A stretch of 64,000 bases of DNA from Opitutaceae bacterium TAV5 (GTDB taxonomy: Bacteria; Verrucomicrobiota; Verrucomicrobiia; Opitutales; Opitutaceae): positions 4,573,001-4,637,000 of the forward strand of contig CP007053.1 in assembly GCA_000242935.3 (NCBI GenBank). Reading direction: 5' to 3'. Below are positions 56,410 to 64,000 of the stretch, piece by piece. The notes under the pieces are model-generated. The model saw only the letters and a list, made by a program, of their open reading frames with translations. It did no database searches and was not told where the DNA came from. Positions within the stretch are counted from its first letter, which is position 1, and every line of letters starts with the position of its first letter. Both the position numbers and the translations under genes were made by a program.

Positions 56410-56568
56410 GGAGCGGCGGCATTCCTGCCGCTGCGACGAGGCGCGTCAGCGCCTCGCCCCGTGCCTCGCCGTTCACCTTGACCGACCGGCCGCCCGTCCG
56501 TCCCTCACCTGATTGACCTGACCGGCGACGCTGCGCGTCGTCTGCAGCGGCAGGAATGCCGCCGCTCC
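56410..56568. repeat. Perfect 25-base inverted repeat between leuD and gltA
   Basis: Arms at 56410-56434 and 56544-56568 are exact inverted copies starting GGAGCGGCGGCATTCC. Each arm can also form its own hairpin (GGAGCGGC with TGCCGCT). It lies between convergent leuD and citrate synthase and may act as a two-way terminator. Confidence 0.75.
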
Positions 56569-56582
56569 GTCAAGACCGGCGG

Positions 56583-57893
<1,311 letters not shown>

Positions 57894-57993
57894 ATGCCGC
57901 GAAAGAGAGTCAATTTGCCACCACTTGCAAAGAAAAGTTCGCCATAAAACCGTGCAAATTTGCGTCGGAGAGGCGGTCGCGCGGTCTGCGGGG

Positions 57994-58755
57994 TCAACGA
58001 CGTGCGGAACCGGCGCGGGGGGAGGAGGCGTCCGGCATGGAAAAAAGCCCGTCCGGGATTTTCGGGTTGGGGGTGATGCGGGTGATGATCGTTTCGTGCA
58101 ACAGCTCCTGGCCGGCGAAGGCGCGGATGCGGAAGGGTTGCTGCACGCCGGCGACGGGGCGGTAGTCGGAGTAGAGGATGCGCATGACAAACGGCTTGCC
58201 GGTGCGGTCGCGCCGGGCCGAATCGCGGCGCACGATGAGGAGGGTGCGGGCGTCGACGAAGAGCGAGTACTGGTCGGTGAAGCGCACGGTGGCGAGCAAC
58301 TGGTAGCAGAGGGTGCCGTCGAGCTCGTTCATGCCGAGGTAGTCGAGGGAGATCTGGCGGCGTTCGGGCTCGATGAGGAGGTCGTCGAACTGCGCGTCGC
58401 CTTTGAATTCGCGGGCGTCGGAGGCGGACTGGCGGCGGGCGGGTTGGTCGGGCTGGTCGCGTTGCCAGGGAGGGTCGTTGCCGTCGTAGCCGCTGACGAG
58501 CGTGGAGCCGGGGGCGCGGGTTTCGATCCAGACGCGGTCGGGGCGGGCGGCGACCATGCGGAAGGGCAGGGTCTGCCCGGCGATGCGGGTTTCGCCGGTG
58601 ACTTCCATGGCGGTGAGCCGGCGGATGGCGTCGAGGCCGCCGAGCCGGTCGACGTGGAGGCGCGAGAGATCGCGGGCGAAATCTTCCGCCGTCATTGTCG
58701 CCGTCGCGCAGAGGGTAATGCCGAGGTAGACGCAAACGCGCCGCAGCCAGATCAT
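57994..58755 (-). CDS. LolA-like outer-membrane lipoprotein-sorting fold protein
   Basis: A 253-residue exported protein with a signal peptide (about 8-23, ending MTA). The fold resembles LolA-like proteins: early [39 protein letters not shown], then a long antiparallel sheet with paired strands. It probably binds a lipid or lipoprotein in the periplasm. It is too divergent to call LolA itself. It is upstream of citrate synthase on the same strand, with about 100 bases between. Confidence 0.7.
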   Translation of the reverse strand: MIWLRRVCVYLGITLCATATMTAEDFARDLSRLHVDRLGGLDAIRRLTAMEVTGETRIAGQTLPFRMVAARPDRVWIETRAPGSTLVSGYDGNDPPWQRDQPDQPARRQSASDAREFKGDAQFDDLLIEPERRQISLDYLGMNELDGTLCYQLLATVRFTDQYSLFVDARTLLIVRRDSARRDRTGKPFVMRILYSDYRPVAGVQQPFRIRAFAGQELLHETIITRITPNPKIPDGLFSMPDASSPRAGSARR

Positions 58756-58866
58756 GGTCGGCCGATATCGCCAGCCAGGGCGGGATTGCACAAGCCGAAA
58801 GGATTCGGGGGGGGGAGGGGGGCTTTTGCGCTGGCGGAGGCGAAGGCGGCTGCGTAGCCAGATGTC

Positions 58867-59127
58867 ATGAGTATGGAATTCGGCTGGTGGGTGCGTGATC
58901 CCGAGGAGGGCAAGTACCAGATCCGCGTGATCATTCACGGCGGCAACATCGAGTGGAAGCGCAAGCAGGGCCACCACACGCCGTGGGAAACCTATGCTCC
59001 GGTGACGGGGGAGGACTGGGAAAAACTCCTCGCCGAGGCCGAAACGCGTCTGCCGCGCCGGCTGATGTCGCAAAAACAGTTCGAGGAAATCCGGCGGTTG
59101 CAGGCGAAGGCCGGTTACGGGGGATGA
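58867..59127 (+). CDS. Small conserved-looking protein of unknown function
   Basis: An 86-residue soluble protein with no signal peptide. It is rich in Trp, Glu and Lys: EFGWWVRDPEEGKYQIRVIIHGGNIEWKRKQGHHTPWE is a beta-rich half, followed by a charged helical half (EDWEKLLAEAETRLPRRLMSQKQFEEIRRL). Normal codon use and a compact two-part pattern argue that it is real. No function can be assigned. An ATG two codons later is an alternative start. Confidence 0.6.
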   Translation: MSMEFGWWVRDPEEGKYQIRVIIHGGNIEWKRKQGHHTPWETYAPVTGEDWEKLLAEAETRLPRRLMSQKQFEEIRRLQAKAGYGG

Positions 59128-59189
59128 TCAATGGCGAATGTTACGCGGAGCGTCGTGGCGCGGGCTTTTTCTGCCAAACGCTCGCTCCC

Positions 59190-59398
59190 GTTCGTTCTCA
59201 TTCTCGTTCTCTTACTCGTTCTCCGGATCGTACTCTTTCTCGTACTCCTTCTCTTTCTCTTACTCTTTTTCGTGCTGCGACGTGCCGTGCGAGTGCCGGA
59301 GCAGGAGAATGAACGATCCGGAGAACGAGCAGGAGAAAGAGAAGGAGAACGAACCCGGACCGGAGAAAGAGAACGAGAAAGAGAACGAGAACGATTCC
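59190..59398. repeat. GAGAACGA inverted word array
   Basis: The left arm (59190-59272) is a run of TTCTC, TCGTTCTC and TTACTC words. The right arm (59302-59398) is the inverted counterpart made of GAGAACGA, GAAAGAGA and GAACGAG. The period is six to twelve bases. The arms are the longest of any such array in the window, so the transcript could form a very long imperfect hairpin. Confidence 0.7.
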
Positions 59399-59465
59399 GG
59401 CTGCTGGCGAAGCCAGCCCTGGAGTGCGGCAGTCCTCTGCCGCTTTCCGCTCCAGAGCGGCAAAA

Positions 59466-59764
59466 GGGAGGATCTGGAAATTCATTTTGGTCACAGAGGA
59501 CACGGAGCTCCGACACAGAGGGCACGGAGGTCCAAACGACTCCACGCCCCTCATCCCTTCCGTACCGGCTCTTTTTCAATTAACTAAAAATCCCGGGATT
59601 TACAGATAAACGCCACATTCAGCCGGACAGACCTCCGTGCCCTCTGTGTCCGAGCTCTGTGCCCTCTGTGTAATTTTATGAAGCTCTCTTCCTCCTTTCG
59701 GTTGCGGCTGCGCCGCTCTGTGACCTGTTTTGTCCGGTTCTTGGGAATTTTTAGAAGTTCCCAA
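59466..59764. repeat. CACAGAGG element with terminal repeats
   Basis: The left end GGGAGGATCTGGAAATTC and right end (reversed) GGGAACTTCTAAAAATTC are inverted copies. Inside are arms with CACAGAGGACACGGAG words (59490-59534) and inverted partners (59632-59672). The stretch TTTTGTCCGGTTCTTGGG near the right end is shared with the copy at 30150-30167. Confidence 0.75.
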
Positions 59765-60143
59765 AAACCAAAACGGCAAAAAGCGGAGAAAGGGGAAAAA
59801 AAATCCGGAAAACCCGAAAAAAACTTTTCGGACGGCTTTTCACCCGGGAGCGTTTTTTTTGCGGATGTGGCTTGCCGACAAACGCTAGCGAAAGAAACAC
59901 TAAGCATTAGTGCGAATCATATACAGGGTTTTACCCCCCTTCCCCCCCTGCCGGGGATTCTGGTAGAGTGTGTGCTTTGCCGTGAACCACCGTCTGCCTG
60001 CCAACCACCGCCACGCTGCGCCGCTCGCCGCTCCCGCCCGCCGGGTTGCGGGCACGGGTTGCGTGAGGATTGCGGCGGAGAACACGGCGGAGAAAATTGC
60101 GGAAGTGCTTGACAAATATGCCGGTTACGATCAGATTATAATC

Positions 60144-60201
60144 GCAGCCCGCAGCCCGCAGCCCGCAGCCCGCAGCCCGCAGCCCGCAGCCCGCAGCCCG
60201 C
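60144..60201. repeat. GCAGCCC tandem array
   Basis: About eight head-to-tail copies of the 7-base unit GCAGCCC run without interruption. There are no unique spacers, so it is not CRISPR. It resembles the short-word arrays elsewhere but has no inverted partner that I can see. Confidence 0.8.
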
Positions 60202-60283
60202 ATAGCGGCGTAGCGGCAGGCATCCACGGCGTCAGTCATCCCGTTTTCGTTACAGGCAACCGGATTTCCGTTGTCGACAACCC

Positions 60284-60640
60284 CGCCTCCGGCGTCTCCC
60301 CCGCAGCCTCCGGCGTCCTCCCCGCAGCTTCCGTTGTCTCCCCCGCAGCTTCCGTTGTCTCCCCCGCAAGCTTCGTTGGCCTACCCGGAACTTTCGTTAG
60401 CCTACCCGGAAGTTCCGTTGTCCTACCCGGAACCTCCGGGGGCCTACCCGCAACCTTCGGGGGCCTACCCGGAAGTTCCGTTGGCCTACCCGCCACCTCC
60501 GGGGAGCTACCCGGAACTTTCGGGGGGCTACCCGCAAGCTCCGGGGGGCTACCCGGAACCTTCGTTGTCCTACCCGGAAGTTCCGTTGGCCTACCCGGAA
60601 ACCCCGCTGGCCTACCCCCTGCCGCCGCCGGGCTACCCCG
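60284..60640. repeat. 21-base minisatellite (about 17 units)
   Basis: Units of 21 bases such as CTACCCGGAAGTTCCGTTGG repeat with substitutions but no length changes. Many contain the palindrome CGGAAGTTCCG. All three plus frames stay open; one would encode heptads AYPEVPL. The array stops about 30 bases before the next gene, but no ATG start or Shine-Dalgarno sequence supports a protein from it. Confidence 0.75.
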
Positions 60641-60668
60641 GTTCTAGATTTCCCACAACCAGACCACC

Positions 60669-61334
60669 ATGCACTACAGCGATTACATCCCCCGCCCGGA
60701 CGAAGCCTTCCACCTGTTTCAGGAAAACCTGATCGAGGTGCTGCCCGGGTTTTTTACGAAACTCGGCATCACCACCGCGCAGCTTGAGCCGCTGGTGGCG
60801 GCGCAGGCCGTGTGGCGCGACGCGTGGGGCCTCGTGTGCAACCCCGCCACGCGCACCAGCGTGGCCATCACCAACAAGGACGCCGCCCGCGAAGCCTATG
60901 AAGCCGCGATCCGCAAACTCGTGCGCCGCTACATCACCGGCAACGACGACCTGACGAACGGCGACCGGCAACTGCTCGGGCTGCCCCCGCGCAAGGAAGG
61001 CCGCACGCCCATCCTGCCGCCCGACGATTACCCCGAAGCCTGGTTCGACACGAGCATCCTGCGCGAGGTGCACGCGCACTTCCGCCCCCGGGGCAGCGAG
61101 CACCGGGCCAAGGCCGACCTCATGCACGGTGCGGAGGCCGCCTGGTCCTTCCTCGACAGTCCGCCGACGGATGTGGAGCAACTCATCCGCTCGGCGTTCG
61201 ACACGCGCAGCCCGCTCAAGCTCACGTTCAAGGAGAGCGAGCGCGGGAAAACCCTCTACATCGCCTTCCGCTGGGAAGCCCCCAACGGCTCCAAAGGCCC
61301 CTGGAGCCCCATCTACTCCGTCGTCATCCCCTGA
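60669..61334 (+). CDS. Hypothetical protein, probably cytoplasmic
   Basis: A 221-residue protein with no signal peptide. The N-terminal half is helical (EAFHLFQENLIEVLPGFFTKLGI, then AAREAYEAAIRKLVRRYITGNDDLT). The C-terminal half has beta-rich blocks (LKLTFKESERGKTLYIAFRWEAPNGSKGPWSPIYSVVIP) like a fibronectin-type edge. I recognise no family. It starts just after the 21-base minisatellite and precedes a SUMF1-like gene by 50 bases. Codon use fits the host. Confidence 0.65.
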   Translation: MHYSDYIPRPDEAFHLFQENLIEVLPGFFTKLGITTAQLEPLVAAQAVWRDAWGLVCNPATRTSVAITNKDAAREAYEAAIRKLVRRYITGNDDLTNGDRQLLGLPPRKEGRTPILPPDDYPEAWFDTSILREVHAHFRPRGSEHRAKADLMHGAEAAWSFLDSPPTDVEQLIRSAFDTRSPLKLTFKESERGKTLYIAFRWEAPNGSKGPWSPIYSVVIP

Positions 61335-61385
61335 ACAGTGAACCCTGAACAGTTTGGCAGTAAAACCATGAACAGTGAAACAACC

Positions 61386-62342
61386 ATGAACACACACACG
61401 ACAAAGACGCGCACCGCCGCGCTGCTGGCGGCTGCGCTGATAACGTTGGGAGCCGGTACGGCCACGGGCCAGACGATCCCGATCGAGACGGTGCAGATAA
61501 ACGGGGCCGCCAGCCCCAACGCTGCGGACTCCGCCACGGGCTCGCGCTACGGAGCGGTCTCCTACGACTACTATATCGGTACGAAGGAAGTGACGAACGC
61601 GCAGTACGCGCAGTTCCTGAACGCGGTGGCGGCGCAGAGCGACACGTATGCGCTGTATAATACGGACATGGCGAGCACCGGGCTGACGCGCTCGGGATCG
61701 GCGGGAAACTGGACGTACACGGCGACAGACCCGAACAAGCCGGTGGTGTATGTGAGTTTTTGGGATGCGGCGAGGTTCTGCAACTGGCTGACGTCGGGGG
61801 AGACGGAGGTGGGGGTGTACGACTTTGGCGGGGTGACGAACCCGACGAATAACACGGTAAGCCGGAATGCGGCCGCGTGGGCGACGGGAGGCTGGGCGTT
61901 GCCGACGGAGGACGAGTGGTACAAGGCGGCGTATTACAATCCGGCTACGGACAGCTATTCGTTGTATCCGACCGGAAAGGATACGATCATTACCAGCGAT
62001 GCGAACTACCTCGCCAGCGGTATTGGTGCGTCGACGAATGCAGGAAGTTACGCAGCGAACCCGAACGGAATATTCGACATGGCAGGCAACGTGTGGGAGT
62101 GGAACGATGCTATTATAAATACTTTTGACCGTGGTGTGCGGGGCGGCGCGTTCGACGACAACGACAGCGAACTCGCCTCCTCGGTGCGCAACTACGGCAC
62201 CGCAGCGGACAGGATCGACTACGTCGGTTTTCGTGTTGCGGCCTTGTACCTGACGGCCGTGCCTGAGCCCGCGACGTATGCGGCGCTGGCCGGGCTGGCG
62301 ATGCTCGGCTGGGCGGCGCTGCGCCGCCGTGGCAGCCGGTGA
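61386..62342 (+). CDS. SUMF1/formylglycine-generating-like protein with PEP-CTERM
   Basis: A 318-residue exported protein. The signal peptide ends near residue 29 (TGQ). The SUMF1/FGE-sulfatase fold shows YYIGTKEVTNAQYAQFLNA, VSFWDAARFCNWL, LPTEDEWYKAAYY, NGIFDMAGNVWEW and RGGAFDD with VGFRVA. The FGE active-site cysteines are not evident, so it may be a binding or structural domain. The end VPEPATY, helix, RRRGSR is a PEP-CTERM sorting tail. Three starts are possible (61338 GTG, 61368, 61386); the last gives the tidiest signal. Confidence 0.82.
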   Translation: MNTHTTKTRTAALLAAALITLGAGTATGQTIPIETVQINGAASPNAADSATGSRYGAVSYDYYIGTKEVTNAQYAQFLNAVAAQSDTYALYNTDMASTGLTRSGSAGNWTYTATDPNKPVVYVSFWDAARFCNWLTSGETEVGVYDFGGVTNPTNNTVSRNAAAWATGGWALPTEDEWYKAAYYNPATDSYSLYPTGKDTIITSDANYLASGIGASTNAGSYAANPNGIFDMAGNVWEWNDAIINTFDRGVRGGAFDDNDSELASSVRNYGTAADRIDYVGFRVAALYLTAVPEPATYAALAGLAMLGWAALRRRGSR

Positions 62343-62623
62343 CGGATTCTCCCGCTCCCCCCCTTCCCCCCGGGCGGGGAGGCAGGCGGGTGGCACGAGA
62401 AGCGGCGGGGAGGTTTTGGTATTTTGTTTTCCCTCCCCCGCCGTCGCCACCCGCTCTCCCTGCCGGGGGGTTTGTGTAGTTAATATATCATGACCGGGAT
62501 ACGAGGGCGGCGGCCTGCGGCAAGCAGGCTGCCGCCCTCTTTTCCGTTCCGGAGGGCGTTATCCAAAGCCGTGTCAACGTCAGCCGGAGCGGCGGGGGGG
62601 AGGGGGGGCGGCGCTCCGCGCCG

Positions 62624-62691
62624 TCCACGGGCTGGAAGCCCGTGCCACGCGGAGAGGCAACGCACACGGGCAAGATGCCCGTGCCACGTTG
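62624..62691. repeat. CACGGGC...GCCCGTG hairpin pair
   Basis: Hairpins at 62625-62648 (CCACGGGCTGGAAGCCCGTG) and 62665-62688 (CACGGGCAAGATGCCCGTG) are joined by CGCGGAGAGGCAACGCA. This is the same phrase seen at 23391 and 44056. The 479-base gap around it (62343-62821) has no gene. Confidence 0.7.
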
Positions 62692-62709
62692 CGGGCGGGA
62701 CGCCCGCTG

Positions 62710-62815
62710 ACCAGAGACCAGAAGCCAGAGGCCAGAGACCAGAAGCCAGACAACCGGCAGGCGAAACCTGTCTTCTGTCCTCTGTCCTCTGGCCTCTGGT
62801 CTCTGTCCTCTGTTC
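62710..62815. repeat. CCAGAG/CCAGAAG inverted word array
   Basis: The left arm (62710-62750) has the words CCAGAGACCAGAAGCCAGAG and repeats. The right arm (62769-62815) is the inverted copy with CTCTGGTCTCTGTCCTCTG. The period is seven. It lies directly downstream of the polyphosphate kinase stop. Confidence 0.75.
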
Positions 62816-62821
62816 AGCGGA

Positions 62822-64000
62822 TCATTCGTCCACGGCCAGAGCGCTGGCGCGCTGGAGGGCGCTGGCTACGAAATACGTTTGCGCAGAGAAGGGCGGGGCG
62901 TCGGCGGCGCGCGTCACCGGGAGGTAGCCGCCGCTGGCATGGAGCTCGCGGGCGAATTCGTTGTCGGCCAGCTCCATCGCGATGAGTTCGTCCGTGATCC
63001 AGCGGCGCAGCGCGGGCTCCTGCACCGGGAAGAGGACCTCGATGCGGCGGAAAAAGTTGCGCGGCATCCAGTCGGCGCTGCCGGCGTAGATGAGCGGGCC
63101 GGCGGCAGGCGCCGCCAGTCCGGAGTTCAGGGTTTCCGGTCCGGAGTTGTCGGCAGGCGTGGCCTCGCCTGAACCCTGAACCCGGAACCCTGAACCCGGA
63201 ACCCTGAACCCTGAACCCTGAACGTCCGCCGCCGTCGCGGCGGCGGCAGCGGCGGCGCTGGCGTTTTCGAAATAAAACACGCGGGCGTGTTCGAGGAAGC
63301 GGCCGACGATGGACCGCACCCGGATGTTGTCGCTGAGGCCGCGCACGCCGGGGACGAGGCAGCAGATGCCGCGGATCACGAGGTCGATCTGCACGCCGGC
63401 GCGGGAGGCGGCGTAGAGGGCGTCGATGGTGGCCTTGTCCACGAGCGAGTTCATCTTCGCAAATATGCGCGCGGGCCGGCCGGCCTCGGCGTTGGCGCGC
63501 TCGGCGGCGATGAGTTCGATGATGCGGCGATGCAGGTCGTAGGGCGCGACGAGCAGCCGGGCGAACTCGGGCGCGCGGCTGAATCCGGTGAGCGAATTGA
63601 AGAGATCGGCGGCGTCGGAGGTGATGTCCTCGCGGGCGGTGAAGTAGCTGAGGTCGGTGTAGAGGCGGGCGGTCTTCGGGTTGTAGTTGCCGGTGCCGAG
63701 GTGGACGTAACGGCGGAGGCGGCCGCCGGGCTCGCGGCGGACGACGAGCGAGCATTTGCAGTGGGTCTTGTGGCCGATGAGGCCGTAGACGACATGCACG
63801 CCGGCTTCCTCGAGCTGCCGCGCCCACTGGATGTTGTTGGCCTCGTCGCCGCGGGCCTTGAGCTCGACGAGGGCGGTGACCTGCTTGCCGTTGTGCGAGG
63901 CTTCGCTGAGGGCGCGCACGATGGGGGAATCGCCGCTCGTGCGGTAGAGCGTCTGCTTGATGGCATAGACGCCGGGATCGCGCGCGGCCTGGGTCACAAA
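62822..64000 (-). CDS. ppk1: Polyphosphate kinase 1, C-terminal part (runs off the edge)
   Basis: About 392 residues of Ppk1 are present; the start is outside the window. Visible blocks are [66 protein letters not shown] with the catalytic HKxxxK-like histidine, and [29 protein letters not shown] and [23 protein letters not shown] follow. Between YFEN and IYAGSADW, where homologues have about ten residues, lies an insert of about 60 residues encoded by repeats. The enzyme makes polyphosphate from ATP. Confidence 0.92.
   Translation of the reverse strand, partial: FVTQAARDPGVYAIKQTLYRTSGDSPIVRALSEASHNGKQVTALVELKARGDEANNIQWARQLEEAGVHVVYGLIGHKTHCKCSLVVRREPGGRLRRYVHLGTGNYNPKTARLYTDLSYFTAREDITSDAADLFNSLTGFSRAPEFARLLVAPYDLHRRIIELIAAERANAEAGRPARIFAKMNSLVDKATIDALYAASRAGVQIDLVIRGICCLVPGVRGLSDNIRVRSIVGRFLEHARVFYFENASAAAAAAATAADVQGSGFRVPGSGFRVQGSGEATPADNSGPETLNSGLAAPAAGPLIYAGSADWMPRNFFRRIEVLFPVQEPALRRWITDELIAMELADNEFARELHASGGYLPVTRAADAPPFSAQTYFVASALQRASALAVDE
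63122..63223. repeat. GAACCCTGAACCC repeat inserted in ppk1
   Basis: A run of GAACCCTGAACCCGG words (63170-63223) and an inverted match GTTCAGGGTTTCCGG (63126-63140) lie inside the kinase reading frame. It encodes [19 protein letters not shown] on the minus strand. A similar phrase, TGAACAGTGAACCCTGAAC, occurs in the 61332-61350 spacer. Confidence 0.7.

Larger units (their letters stand above)
59128..60668. other. Repeat-filled 1.5-kb spacer without supported genes
   Basis: No gene is supported here. The stretch contains four repeat blocks: GAGAACGA words as an inverted array, a CACAGAGG element with terminal repeats, a GCAGCCC tandem array, and a 21-base minisatellite. Open frames across these blocks encode only low-complexity repeats. 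Between 59765 and 60140 is mostly unique sequence with no feature recognised. Confidence 0.6.

Noticed and set aside
59131-59587. Open frames rich in Ser/Phe or Arg/Glu
   Set aside because: They are translations of the GAGAACGA word array and its inverted arm, not proteins.
60144-60201. Possible CRISPR array
   Set aside because: Seven-base head-to-tail units without spacers.
59970-60732. Proline-rich or Gly/Ser-rich proteins from the minisatellite
   Set aside because: All frames are open because the unit is 21 bases; there is no ATG start or Shine-Dalgarno sequence, and one frame runs into the next gene.

Overview
The window is GC-rich bacterial chromosome with dense, mostly operonic genes on both strands. 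The best guess for the host is a verrucomicrobium of the Opitutaceae type. This is an inference from four things: PEP-CTERM sorting tails on several secreted proteins, a prepilin-type protein with an H-X9-DG-like end, Gram-negative outer-membrane proteins, and spacers packed with dispersed repeats. No rRNA, tRNA or CRISPR array was recognised.

Layout. 0-4.2 kb (minus strand): an outer-membrane porin, then a response regulator/histidine kinase pair with a GDSL esterase. 4.4-11.1 kb (plus): a tripartite RND efflux operon diverging from the two-component pair and carrying an extra secreted metallo-beta-lactamase-fold protein. 11.2-14.7 kb: an ABC exporter of the LolD/FtsX kind. 15-21.7 kb: a phosphate cluster (OprP-like porin, pstS, pstC, pstA, pstB, phoU) with a possible Pho box. 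22-23.3 kb: an RlmI-like methyltransferase. 23.4-28.3 kb (minus): a Gld-type ABC operon. 28.5-34.2 kb: serS, a zinc-free L36/L31 pair, tilS and ftsH. 34.9-39.7 kb: an AraC regulator, then an AT-richer island with a pseudopilin-like protein and three PEP-CTERM proteins. 39.8-45.7 kb: a haem import and degradation cluster (hugZ, hmuTUV, hutW). 45.8-49.3 kb: a PagL-like deacylase, then rplY, pth, rpsF, ssb and rplI. 49.4-58.8 kb: beta-glucosidase, a PAS protein, obg, rhaM, a LysR regulator, leuC, leuD, citrate synthase and a LolA-like protein. 58.9-64 kb: small and unknown genes, a long repeat-filled spacer, a SUMF1/PEP-CTERM protein, and the C-terminal part of polyphosphate kinase running off the right edge.

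The phosphate genes form a complete uptake unit, and polyphosphate kinase adds a storage step. The haem genes provide periplasmic capture, inner-membrane import and two separate ways of opening the ring (HugZ, HutW), but no TonB-dependent haem receptor is in view.

The most unusual signal lies between the genes. More than ten spacers hold inverted repeats whose arms are short words repeated about every 7-11 bases (CACGGAT, CACAGAGGA, CGCTAAAGG, AACGAAG, GAGAACGA and others). Different words share one architecture. Some elements are nested inside others, several interrupt operons, and one has been absorbed into the polyphosphate kinase reading frame. A separate element of about 120 bp occurs three times around a 16-bp palindrome that keeps its pairing through compensatory base changes.
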